Source: an uncultured Lachnospiraceae bacterium (GTDB taxonomy: Bacteria > Bacillota > Clostridia > Lachnospirales > Lachnospiraceae). Taken from it: a stretch of DNA of 34,483 bases. Below are positions 18,578 through 25,709 of the stretch, in pieces. Position 1 is the first letter of the stretch; every line of letters starts with the position of its first letter. A program made the translations under genes and the position numbers. Location: the NCBI GenBank assembly GCA_947625875.1, contig CANQQG010000024.1:1-34483 (forward strand). Reading direction: 5' to 3'. The notes beneath the pieces are model-generated. The model was not told the origin of the DNA, did not search any database, and worked only from the letters and a program-made list of their open reading frames with translations.

Positions 18578-19102
18578 ATGCCGTCACCTTCTCATTCCAG
18601 CGCAAACCATAAAAATCCCTCCCGAAAAACCTGTGAGCAGATCATCGAACGGATCCTGACAACTGAATTGGAGTCCTACGGAACAAACAGGCATTTCAAA
18701 CAGGCCTCTGATTTTCTTGTTTATTTTGAATCCCTCTATCCCGCTTCCGCCAGCCTGACCAAACAAGTGCAGCGCGCCGTCAGCTCCATGCAGCTTACCA
18801 AAGACAAAGACGGATATCTTATGATCCATAAAACAAAAGAAGAGTATCAGGCGGAACAGGAATTTTCCAATCTTCTGGAGCGGGCTTCTTTTTACGGATT
18901 AAATGACTGTGCGCCTGTCCTGTTAAAAATCCCTGCGCCGTACCGTACACATCTGCTTTATCTATCCGAAACAATACCGGCTCTGCACGAACTTTATGAA
19001 ACAGCATTTGAAACAGCGGAAGGCATTTTATTCTATACAAAAGATCCGGAAAAACTGCTCCAAAAGCTGTCATCTTATCAGGATACACCTGAAAACAACT
19101 GA
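18578..19102 (+). CDS. Hypothetical protein, 174 aa
   Basis: I do not recognise this protein. It is soluble, with no signal peptide or membrane segment. After a Ser/Pro/Asn-rich start it has SRKTCEQIIERILTTELESYGTNRHFKQASDFLVYFESLYP, probably helical, and a mixed C-terminal half with LLERASFYGLNDCAPVLLKIP. AAGGA lies seven bases before the ATG, and a strong promoter and a bidirectional terminator bound it, so it is a genuine single-gene transcript. It is divergent from the AbiE pair, which is a hint but not evidence of linked regulation. Confidence 0.7.
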   Translation: MPSPSHSSANHKNPSRKTCEQIIERILTTELESYGTNRHFKQASDFLVYFESLYPASASLTKQVQRAVSSMQLTKDKDGYLMIHKTKEEYQAEQEFSNLLERASFYGLNDCAPVLLKIPAPYRTHLLYLSETIPALHELYETAFETAEGILFYTKDPEKLLQKLSSYQDTPENN

Positions 19103-19169
19103 TTTTTTCTGAACATTAATTAATTTATCTGATATTAATACCTGTTTTTTTCTATGTCTATATCAATAT

Positions 19170-19204
19170 AAAAAGACAATATTATTAAAAAATATTGTCT
19201 TTTT
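19170..19204. terminator. Bidirectional intrinsic terminator
   Basis: A perfect 14-bp inverted repeat (aaaaagacaatatt / aatattgtcttttt) around a 7-base loop. T-runs occur on both strands. It lies between the convergent orphan gene (ending 19102) and the carboxypeptidase gene (ending 19244) and should stop both transcripts. Confidence 0.9.
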
Positions 19205-19243
19205 ATATAGAAAACATTTTATCTTATTGTATTTCTATTGTCT

Positions 19244-20713
19244 TTAACGCCTTTTTCCCCACCATCTTTTCTTTGTATTGTCCCTGATAATTTTATATTT
19301 CCGGCTCTCCCGCTTTCTGTTCCTGTAATTTGATATCCTCTGCCGCATGACATAAGAACGGCTGAAGATCAGGAACAGCGCCAGTATAAGAATAATAACT
19401 CCCGCCAATACGCTGACCAGCGCCATAACGATTTTTTTATTTGTCAGGCTATTTTTCAGCTTTTTAAAAAAGGAACTCACAGCGGTCTTTTCCCCGTCAT
19501 TTTGTTCCGCTTCTTCTTCCGGCGTATCTTCTTCTGCGACTGTCTCACCGCTCTTTGTGGTATCCAGGACCAATCCGTCTTTTTCTATCTCAACATTTGT
19601 ACGTATGACGTCAGCCGTCCCGACTTCATGCTTTGCATAAGAAAATTTTAACTGCGCCAGCGCATCTTCCGGCAGATTCTCATAAGAAATATCCATAACG
19701 GCATTGTCAAAATCCACTGTTTTCGGAAGCACGATTTTTGCTTCCGGATCAATTTTGGCATAAGGAGCATTCGCATTCAATGTATCATATTTCTGTTCTT
19801 CGCTTAAACTCCCCTCTTCTTCATTTTCAGCTACATTATAGACATTAAAATTATCAAATCCAAAATCTAAAAGCGCCCTTGTTTCTCCCCAGTAAGCAGG
19901 TGACGAACCCGCAAGGATCACCGCGACAAGCGTCATATCGTCTTTCTGCGCAAAAGTTACCAGCGTATTTCCCGCCGCCTGCGTATATCCTGTTTTCCCA
20001 CCTGTACAATATTCATACAGATACTTTGTCTCGCCATTCCTGGAATTTAACATCAGATGATGATTCTGCAGGTATGTCGGATCCGTATGCTTATTTGTCG
20101 GCGGTATCGTATAACGCTTTGTGCCGCAGATCAGACGGAACGTTTCATTTTCATATGCCGCCTTCGCGATCAGCGCCATATCCCTTGCCGAAACATAATG
20201 ATTTTCATCCGGAAGCCCATGCGGATTGTTAAAATGCGAAGCGGTGCAGCCCAGCTCTTTCGCTTTCTCATTCATCATATCCACAAAACCGGAAAGTGAA
20301 CCGGCTATATGCTCCGCAACTGCATACGCGCATTCATTCGCCGACTCCAGCATAATTGCGTACAGGCATTGTTCCATTGTCATCTTTTCCCCGATATCGC
20401 GCCAAATACCCGAACCTTCCGTATTATAAATCGCGTCTTCGGAAAAAGTGACCACTTCATCCATCGTACTGTTTTCAATCGCGATCAGCGTCGTCAGGAT
20501 TTTTGTGATGCTCGCCGGATAAAATGTCTTATCTATTTTTTTCTGATAAAGAATCGTCCCGGTATCCAAATCCATCAGGATTGCGGAAGAAGCGCTGATC
20601 TTTTCCCCGATCTTTGGCCAGTAATCCTTACTCCGTTTTGCGCTGACAGGGACAACGGGGACGATCATTGCCGCGCATAACAAAATTCCCAGTATTCTTA
20701 TTAATTTTTTCAT
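19244..20713 (-). CDS. D-alanyl-D-alanine carboxypeptidase, peptidase S11 (PBP5/DacF-like), 489 aa
   Basis: Penicillin-binding DD-carboxypeptidase that trims the terminal D-Ala from peptidoglycan stem peptides outside the membrane. The signal peptide is MKKLIRILGILLCAAMIVPV followed by VPVSA. Active-site motifs in order: SxxK in YPASITKILT, SxN in MLESANECAYA, and KTG in CTGGKTGYTQ. A PBP5-type beta domain follows. The C-terminus has a membrane helix (IVMALVSVLAGVIILILALF) and a strongly basic tail, unlike the amphipathic anchor of E. coli PBP5, so it is probably held by a single C-terminal pass. The start at 20713 is chosen because the signal peptide begins there; the extra eleven codons to 20746 lack a signal-like start. 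It has its own promoter. Confidence 0.93.
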   Translation of the reverse strand: MKKLIRILGILLCAAMIVPVVPVSAKRSKDYWPKIGEKISASSAILMDLDTGTILYQKKIDKTFYPASITKILTTLIAIENSTMDEVVTFSEDAIYNTEGSGIWRDIGEKMTMEQCLYAIMLESANECAYAVAEHIAGSLSGFVDMMNEKAKELGCTASHFNNPHGLPDENHYVSARDMALIAKAAYENETFRLICGTKRYTIPPTNKHTDPTYLQNHHLMLNSRNGETKYLYEYCTGGKTGYTQAAGNTLVTFAQKDDMTLVAVILAGSSPAYWGETRALLDFGFDNFNVYNVAENEEEGSLSEEQKYDTLNANAPYAKIDPEAKIVLPKTVDFDNAVMDISYENLPEDALAQLKFSYAKHEVGTADVIRTNVEIEKDGLVLDTTKSGETVAEEDTPEEEAEQNDGEKTAVSSFFKKLKNSLTNKKIVMALVSVLAGVIILILALFLIFSRSYVMRQRISNYRNRKRESRKYKIIRDNTKKRWWGKRR

Positions 20714-20760
20714 CTCTGTTTTTCCAATCTTTATAGTATCTGACACGTAAACTACTTTTT

Positions 20761-20789
20761 AGTATAATATCCTAAATTATTTAAGGCAA
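20761..20789 (-). promoter_or_regulatory. Promoter of the DD-carboxypeptidase gene
   Basis: Minus strand: TTGCCT (20789-20784), 17-bp spacer, TATACT (20766-20761). The -35 is identical to that of the promoter at 18505. Confidence 0.75.
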
Positions 20790-20827
20790 CACTTTTTTAA
20801 ACTTTTGTAACATAAAATCAAAAATAA

Positions 20828-20836
20828 TGTTATAAT
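20828..20836 (+). promoter_or_regulatory. Extended -10 promoter of trmB
   Basis: TGTTATAAT, an extended -10 element (TG-N-TATAAT), stands 38 bp before the trmB start. No good -35 is seen at the right distance (TTGTAA is 20 bp away), which is usual for extended -10 promoters. Confidence 0.6.
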
Positions 20837-20874
20837 ATTACCCGGATTTTATTTTACGACCAAGGAGAATCATT

Positions 20875-21525
20875 ATGCGATTAAGAAATATACCGGGCGC
20901 AGACGAAGCAGTCGCCGCCAGCCCATATTGTATCCGGCAGCCGGAACAACGAAAAGGCGCATGGGACAGCGTCTTCCAGAACCATAACCCAATCCATATT
21001 GAAATCGGCATGGGAAAAGGGCAGTTTATCCTAAAACTCGCCCAGCGCAATCCGGAAGTCAATTATATCGGCATTGAAAAATACACAAGCGTCCTCCTGC
21101 GCGCGATCCAGAAGCTAAATGGACTGGAACCCGGCGCAGCGCCCGCAAATCTGTATTTTATCTGCATGAACGCGGAAAACCTTGCGGACGTATTCAAAAA
21201 TGCGGAAATCTCCCGGATCTATCTGAACTTTTCCGATCCCTGGCCAAAGGAAAGACATGCGCAGCGCAGGCTTACTTCTGAAAAATTTCTGGCGCTGTAT
21301 GATAAAATATTAACGCCCAACGGCACGATCGAATTTAAAACAGATAACAAAAACCTGTTTGATTTTTCCCTGAAAGAGATTCCAAAAGCCGGCTGGCGCA
21401 TTAACGCCTTTACCCGCGACCTGCACCATGACGCTGATATGATACAGGGAAATATTATGACAGAATACGAAGAGAAATTTTCCTCCGCCGGCAATCCGAT
21501 CTACAAACTGATTGCTTCCAGATAA
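20875..21525 (+). CDS. trmB: tRNA (guanine46-N7)-methyltransferase
   Basis: SAM-dependent enzyme forming m7G46 in the variable loop of tRNAs. Diagnostic features are IEIGMGKGQFILKLAQRNP (SAM-binding), NYIGIEKYTSVLLRAIQK, and IYLNFSDPWPKERHAQRRLT, the TrmB catalytic and tRNA-binding segment. GTIEFKTDNKNLFDFSL is also conserved. Length (216 aa) is normal. AAGGAG precedes the ATG by eight bases. A single gene between divergent and convergent neighbours. Confidence 0.97.
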   Translation: MRLRNIPGADEAVAASPYCIRQPEQRKGAWDSVFQNHNPIHIEIGMGKGQFILKLAQRNPEVNYIGIEKYTSVLLRAIQKLNGLEPGAAPANLYFICMNAENLADVFKNAEISRIYLNFSDPWPKERHAQRRLTSEKFLALYDKILTPNGTIEFKTDNKNLFDFSLKEIPKAGWRINAFTRDLHHDADMIQGNIMTEYEEKFSSAGNPIYKLIASR

Positions 21526-21557
21526 AATACCGGCTCTGCTTCATATTCAGGCCAGAC

Positions 21558-21655
21558 GGGGCTGTCGCACGAAGGAACGAAAATGCAAGATATCGTATCA
21601 TTTTATTGGAACACAATTCTTTATCTTGTATGTTTAATCCTTATTGCAACACTCC
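21558..21655. repeat. 98-bp imperfect palindromic element, copy A
   Basis: Begins GGGGCTGTCGCA and ends with the near inverse (tgcaacactcc). The arms also pair further in (AAGGA and GCAAGATA against TATCTTG and TCCTT). The copy at 27919-28016 has the same length and differs by only a handful of substitutions and two compensating indels. It resembles a small non-autonomous (MITE-like) element. It overlaps the 3' end of the DUF1638-like gene by 15 bases and lies 32 bp after trmB, where it could also act as a transcription stop. Confidence 0.75.
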
Positions 21656-22300
21656 GTCTGATTTATAAAACATTTCCCTTAAAACTTTTTTTCCTGCCTG
21701 CAGGATAATATGCCCGCTGCCATAATTTCCCAACAAAAGATTTTCCAGTATATCCAGATTCCCTTTTTCTGTTTTTACACACATACCCGTATATTCTGAC
21801 GCTTTATCCACATATCCCCTGATTTTATCCGCATCATATGCAGGCGTATCCAATATCACAAGCGTATGGTATCCTCCGTACATTTCATGGAGAATCCCGC
21901 TGCCCGTCTCATTCCCATACATCTGATACACAGTTTCGCATTGCTGCACGATCGCTTCTTGATCAACCGTCCATTCTCTTGTAAGATAATAACAGCCTTT
22001 CTGCGGAGATCTCAGCGAGCGCAGCTGACAGATACAATCATCCGCCTTATTTAAAATCAGTCTGGCATTACGGCTGCAAAGCCCCAGAACAGCATTTCCG
22101 CACAAACCATATGTAAGCAGGATTTCTTCCGCCTGTTGATATTCATCAATCAGCCCCTGCAGTTTTTGATGCAGCCTGTCCGGACTGCTGTGCAGCTTTC
22201 TGTCAACCCATATGACTTTCATATTTAACCTGTGTTTCTTTAAAATATAATTTACCGCATCCATCTGCATCGTACATGCAATTAAAATTCTTTTTTTCAT
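21641..22300 (-). CDS. DUF1638-like protein (219 aa), C-terminus supplied by a repeat element
   Basis: The sequence EILLTYGLCGNAVLGLCSRNARLIL resembles the conserved core of DUF1638 proteins (LLYGLCGN motif). In some anaerobes these accompany corrinoid methyltransferases; no such genes are nearby. It is cytoplasmic, starting MKKRILIACTMQMDAVNYIL, with several Cys and a YGGYHTLVILDTPAYDADKIRGYV segment. The final four codons and the TAA stop lie inside the 98-bp palindromic element, so the native end was probably replaced when the element inserted. The body is near full family length and looks intact. The ribosome site is weak. Function unknown. Confidence 0.7.
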   Translation of the reverse strand: MKKRILIACTMQMDAVNYILKKHRLNMKVIWVDRKLHSSPDRLHQKLQGLIDEYQQAEEILLTYGLCGNAVLGLCSRNARLILNKADDCICQLRSLRSPQKGCYYLTREWTVDQEAIVQQCETVYQMYGNETGSGILHEMYGGYHTLVILDTPAYDADKIRGYVDKASEYTGMCVKTEKGNLDILENLLLGNYGSGHIILQAGKKVLREMFYKSDGVLQ

Positions 22301-22334
22301 ATAATATTACAATCCCTGCTATTGGAGGTTTATG

Positions 22335-22445
22335 ATGTCGTTTAAATTAAAAGCAGTCCAGTTTACCTACCGCCACAAAACATTATTTCATAAACTGTCC
22401 GCAATCCGCTCGTCTCTATTAGAATTAAAGAAATTTTTCAAATGA
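22335..22445 (+). CDS. Possible small basic protein (36 aa)
   Basis: Short ORF beginning MSFKLKAVQFTYRHKTLF and ending LLELKKFFK. It is preceded by an ideal GGAGG six bases before the ATG at 22335 (a second ATG at 22332 is closer), and a TATAAT at 22300-22305 lies upstream. It is basic and partly amphipathic. No family is recognised. The strong ribosome site is the main support; it could be chance. Confidence 0.4.
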   Translation: MSFKLKAVQFTYRHKTLFHKLSAIRSSLLELKKFFK

Positions 22446-22458
22446 TTTCAAAGCAAAT

Positions 22459-22499
22459 AAAAAAGCACCGACCCCAAAGCTTACCTTTGAAACCGATAC
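22459..22499 (-). terminator. Intrinsic terminator after tRNA-Lys
   Basis: On the minus strand a 15-bp stem with several G-U pairs (GTATCGGTTTCAAAG against CTTTGGGGTCGGTGC, loop GTAAG) is followed by TTTTTT. It starts seven bases after the tRNA. Confidence 0.85.
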
Positions 22500-22505
22500 T
22501 TTTCA

Positions 22506-22578
22506 TGCGCCACCAGGGGTTCGAACCCTGGACACCCTGATTAAGAGTCAGGTGCTCTGCCAGCTGAGCTAGTGGCGC
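22506..22578 (-). tRNA. tRNA-Lys (anticodon CTT)
   Basis: Full cloverleaf of 73 bases: acceptor GCGCCAC/GTGGCGC, D stem GCTC/GAGC, anticodon stem CCTGA/TCAGG with loop CTCTTAA, T arm CAGGG-TTCGAAC-CCCTG, discriminator A. CCA is not encoded. It has its own promoter and terminator. Confidence 0.96.
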
Positions 22579-22608
22579 ATATCTCGTGTTCTCTCAAACA
22601 CAAGACAT

Positions 22609-22637
22609 ATTATATATCATCTAAAAAAAAAATGCAA
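22609..22637 (-). promoter_or_regulatory. Promoter of tRNA-Lys
   Basis: Minus strand: TTGCAT (22637-22632), 17-bp T-rich spacer, TATAAT (22614-22609). It is 30 bp before the tRNA 5' end, and the -35 lies just after the stop of the preceding gene. Confidence 0.8.
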
Positions 22638-22654
22638 GTACTTTTTTTATTTTT

Positions 22655-24133
22655 TTACATATTTGCAATTAATGCCGCGATTTCATCAGGACTCATCATA
22701 TGCCCCGGGTCTGACAGATCCGGCATCGCAGGCTTTTCTTCCTTTACAGGTTCCGGTTCTTCCAAAGCGCCCGTATTTGCGATCAGAGCAGCAATCTCAT
22801 CAGGACTCATCATATGCCCCGGATCTGACAAATCCGGCATTGCCGGTTTTTCCGGTTGTTTCTGCACCTGTTCATCTGGCAGGACAGTGTCAAGATGCAG
22901 TTCATCGTCCGCGATTCCTGATTCAGCCACCAATGCGGCAATCTCATCTACCGACATATCAGGTTCTTCCGGCTGTTCTCCTTTCGACGGTTCGGTTTCT
23001 GCGCCTGCCACCAGAGCTGCGATCTCATCAGGCGTCATCTTGTGATTCGGATCCGATTTTTCCAGATCCGCCAATTGCGGCTCTTCCGTTACGGACAGGC
23101 TTTCCAGTTGCGGCTCTTCTTCCACAGCCGGCAGGTCCTCTATTGCGTCAGCCATTGCCGGTTCTAATCCCTGCAGCATCTGATCCATTTCAGATTCGGA
23201 AGAGTCTCCGCCCAAAATATCGCTGAAATCAAAATCTCCGATTTCAACTTTATCAATATCTTCCTCAAGTTCCGGATGAAGCGGCGGCACTCTTTCCGGT
23301 TCCGGCTCTGTTACGGTATCGATATCCGGCATTTCTGCAGGCACTTCTTCCAGCGCGTTCTCAAATAAATTTTCCGGAGACGGCTCTGACGGGAGATCGT
23401 CTATAACAGGCTCTTCTGCAGGCAGTTCCTCTAACGGCGCCTCCTCCACTTTCAACGCCGGTTCCGGAACTGGCATTTCCGGCATCTGTATTTTCATCGA
23501 AGCAAACTTATCTGCAGACTCCGCTATCTGATTTTTCAGCGTAGATTCTAATTCTTTTAAATATGCCAGTATCTCCTGCTGTTTTTCAAGAACTCCCTTA
23601 TTTCCTTCCTGAAAAGCGGCAATCTCTTTATCGCCGCTGCCCGCGCTTGCTTCCATTGTCTTTTGGACATTAATGATTTTTTCGATCATCCGGTCATTTG
23701 AATTCATCAACGCTTCTGTATTTTCCCTGCTCCGGCTGATCTGCACTTTTGCAAGAGCCTTTTGCGCCGTTACCAGTTCTTTAAACGGCAGGCCCGATTT
23801 TCTCTCCAACGAAGCAATCCGCTGTTCAATCTGGTCAAAATACTTGCGCATCAGCAAATAAGAAGCTTTTTCTGAACGGTAAACATTATTATACGCTTCT
23901 TCCTGTTCTTCAGCCTTTTTTTGCATCATGCCATGAATCAAAGCCGTTTCCACATAGACCGCGGCAAGTATGAACACTCCTATCATGCCGATAGCAATCA
24001 GGTTTCCTGCATCATTGATAATTTCATAGATTTCTATAATAAACAGCAATACAATCAGCAAAGAAACAAGAGATATTTTCGTCATCAGCCCATCTTTCTC
24101 TTTTGTATTTGATTTTTTATCTTCCTGTGCCAT
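22655..24133 (-). CDS. Membrane protein with coiled coil and four MSPDEIAALIAN-type repeats (492 aa)
   Basis: Unknown function. Layout: a short charged N-terminus; two membrane helices at about 19-39 and 46-65; a long coiled-coil region (about 70-205, EEQEEAYNNVYRSEKASYLL onward); then an acidic, Pro/Glu-rich, probably disordered tail. The tail carries four copies of a 12-residue motif: MTPDEIAALVAG (~366), MSVDEIAALVAE (~393), MSPDEIAALIAN (~442 and ~480). The last two sit in 26-residue units that are almost identical (EKPAMPDLSDPGHM before the motif). The motif resembles the N-terminal CheY-binding peptide of FliM (LSQDEIDALL). The ATG at 24133 is preferred to a GTG at 24139, given GGGGG nine bases upstream. 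It is flanked by a tRNA-like gene and tRNA-Lys. Confidence 0.75.
   Translation of the reverse strand: MAQEDKKSNTKEKDGLMTKISLVSLLIVLLFIIEIYEIINDAGNLIAIGMIGVFILAAVYVETALIHGMMQKKAEEQEEAYNNVYRSEKASYLLMRKYFDQIEQRIASLERKSGLPFKELVTAQKALAKVQISRSRENTEALMNSNDRMIEKIINVQKTMEASAGSGDKEIAAFQEGNKGVLEKQQEILAYLKELESTLKNQIAESADKFASMKIQMPEMPVPEPALKVEEAPLEELPAEEPVIDDLPSEPSPENLFENALEEVPAEMPDIDTVTEPEPERVPPLHPELEEDIDKVEIGDFDFSDILGGDSSESEMDQMLQGLEPAMADAIEDLPAVEEEPQLESLSVTEEPQLADLEKSDPNHKMTPDEIAALVAGAETEPSKGEQPEEPDMSVDEIAALVAESGIADDELHLDTVLPDEQVQKQPEKPAMPDLSDPGHMMSPDEIAALIANTGALEEPEPVKEEKPAMPDLSDPGHMMSPDEIAALIANM
22661..22738 (-). repeat. 78-bp coding repeat, second copy
   Basis: Encodes the last 26-residue unit (EKPAMPDLSDPGHMM then SPDEIAALIAN) of the membrane protein. 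It repeats 22775-22852 with mostly synonymous changes, which suggests that the protein sequence is under selection. Confidence 0.8.
22775..22852 (-). repeat. 78-bp coding repeat, first copy
   Basis: Encodes the third motif-bearing unit of the membrane protein. It differs from 22661-22738 at several third codon positions while giving the same peptide. Confidence 0.8.
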
Positions 24134-24161
24134 ATCCACTTACCCCCGCATTTTTTTCTAA

Positions 24162-24232
24162 AGCGCCCAACTGGATTCGAACCAGCAGCCTTCCGCCAAA
24201 AGCGGCTGCTCTCTCCCCTGAGCTATAAGCGC
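24162..24232 (-). tRNA. tRNA-like gene with a five-base anticodon loop (probable pseudo-tRNA)
   Basis: A cloverleaf is clear on the minus strand: acceptor GCGCTTA/TGGGCGC (7 pairs, two G-U), TA, D stem GCTC/GAGC with loop AGGGGAGA, and T arm GCTGG-TTCGAAT-CCAGT. The discriminator is T and CCA is not encoded. The anticodon arm is odd: GCCGC-TTTTG-GCGGA gives four pairs around only five bases instead of seven, so the length is 71 and no normal anticodon can be read (TTT or TTG depending on the fold). It lies six bases after the DUF3881 stop and 28 bases before the next gene, with no promoter of its own. It may be a decayed tRNA or an unusual one. Confidence 0.6.
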
Positions 24233-24238
24233 TGACAT

Positions 24239-25120
24239 TTAATTCTGATAATTCATTTTTCCCTGCATCCAGATATAGCCTTTGAACCTTCTGCCTGCCA
24301 ACGGCTCGCCAAACAAATCCATTTTATTAATACAGACGTCAAACACCATATCGTTTGCATTGACTTTTAAAATATATAACTCTTCATCGGTCAGGTCATT
24401 CCTGCTGCTTTTCACTTCCAATATCTCACCAAGGATTGAATAGTGGTCGCTCTCAATTCCATACGGCATAAAATATGAATCGACAATTGAAAATACATCT
24501 TCTTTTTCAAGCCGGCGCGAAATCATGGAATACGTATCCATATCCTCTAACGTCAGGCTCTCAATCGCTTCCTCATCGCCTTCCCTCGCCGCAGCGATCA
24601 GGCAGTTCCGGTTCCGGTTGTTCTTTTCAATATTTTCAATCTGTTTTTCATCTTTACTTATCGGCAAAATAATCTTCCCGCTTAACGAGAGGGCGGATAA
24701 AGTTGCAGAAATATGATTGCCAAAAGAACCAAACGCATTTTTCTGGTTCAGATAATCAGCCACATTCTGCAGATAGAAAATAAGCGTTACGCCAAGCCGC
24801 ATCTCATCACAAACACCCGCGTAAGATTCATTTTCCATATGCCTTTCAATTTCAACCGCCTCTGTCGTAGTAACTCCTTCGCCCCAGAAAACCGGATAAA
24901 AATAATCAATATAAAAACTGTTGTCTTCCTGATACTCTCCACATACAGTAATCCCGACATGGTCATTAAATTTCCGCACCAGCTCAAAAAACTCATTGCC
25001 CTCCGAATCAATTGCGAGCTTTTCCATATCGGGCTGCATGATGATGTCCTTTAACAGTTTATCCAGATGTTTTTTATTTTTCACTTTGCTGAAACCGATG
25101 GCCCTTAAATAACGATGCAA
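24239..25120 (-). CDS. DUF3881 family protein (293 aa)
   Basis: Conserved protein of Lachnospiraceae and relatives with no known function; MHRYLRAIGFSKVKNKKHLDKLL is typical of DUF3881. It is soluble, with a mixed alpha/beta N-terminal part (GITVCGEYQEDNSFYIDYFYPVFWG) and a C-terminal part ending AGRRFKGYIWMQGKMNY. It starts at a TTG, supported by a strong GGGAGGGG six bases upstream. It has its own promoter and is the first gene of a run leading into the tRNA-like gene and the repeat membrane protein. Confidence 0.85.
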   Translation of the reverse strand: MHRYLRAIGFSKVKNKKHLDKLLKDIIMQPDMEKLAIDSEGNEFFELVRKFNDHVGITVCGEYQEDNSFYIDYFYPVFWGEGVTTTEAVEIERHMENESYAGVCDEMRLGVTLIFYLQNVADYLNQKNAFGSFGNHISATLSALSLSGKIILPISKDEKQIENIEKNNRNRNCLIAAAREGDEEAIESLTLEDMDTYSMISRRLEKEDVFSIVDSYFMPYGIESDHYSILGEILEVKSSRNDLTDEELYILKVNANDMVFDVCINKMDLFGEPLAGRRFKGYIWMQGKMNYQN

Positions 25121-25158
25121 ATTTATCCCCTCCCTTCCGTTATAACCCAGTATATTTT

Positions 25159-25187
25159 ATTATATAATATGAAAACAGTTTTTGCAA
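25159..25187 (-). promoter_or_regulatory. Promoter of the DUF3881 transcription unit
   Basis: Minus strand: TTGCAA (25187-25182), 17-bp spacer, TATAAT (25164-25159). The -35 lies just before the stop of the DUF4446 gene, so a separate transcript starts here. Confidence 0.75.
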
Positions 25188-25191
25188 TATT

Positions 25192-25689
25192 TTACTTATA
25201 ATTCAATGCCATATCCAGCGCTTCCTGCTCCTCTTTCGTAAGGACGGTAATTGCCTTTCCGGCTATGATCTCTTTGATATAAGTATAACAGCCCTCCCGG
25301 CTATGCATGGCATTAATGATAAATCCGTCTTCTTTGTTATTCAGCATTGCAAGTGAAAAACTGAGCTTTCCTCCCATCTCATCAAATGCATCGTATTTTT
25401 TCAATCCGATCTTCTGAAACGTCGCGTTAAACTGGCTTTCCAGATTTTCAATCTTGCTCCCATTGACTGTACTCAGCTGAATCAGGCTTTCTAACTGCTT
25501 CAGGCGCTCGTCAATTTTCTGTTCCAGAGATCTTGCGTCCGTATCCCCCATAAACTTTTTATATTTTTTCTTCAGTTTCCTCGTCGATCCCATCTGGATC
25601 AGCAGCATAAGAAACAGCAATACAATTACCCCGGCCATGCCCAGCACAACATATTCCATGTCCACACCCAAGTATTCAAATATACTCAT
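25192..25689 (-). CDS. DUF4446 family membrane protein (165 aa)
   Basis: Small conserved protein that usually follows parB in Clostridia. One N-terminal membrane helix (about 12-32, YVVLGMAGVIVLLFLMLLIQ), then a coiled segment (DARSLEQKIDERLKQLESLI) and a C-terminal domain with KIGLKKYDAFDEMGGKLSFSLAMLN, characteristic of DUF4446. AGGAGG lies nine bases before the ATG. It is co-directional with parB, 20 bp downstream, so probably in the parAB operon. Function unknown. Confidence 0.88.
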   Translation of the reverse strand: MSIFEYLGVDMEYVVLGMAGVIVLLFLMLLIQMGSTRKLKKKYKKFMGDTDARSLEQKIDERLKQLESLIQLSTVNGSKIENLESQFNATFQKIGLKKYDAFDEMGGKLSFSLAMLNNKEDGFIINAMHSREGCYTYIKEIIAGKAITVLTKEEQEALDMALNYK

Positions 25690-25709
25690 TTCTTCTTTCC
25701 TCCTGATTT

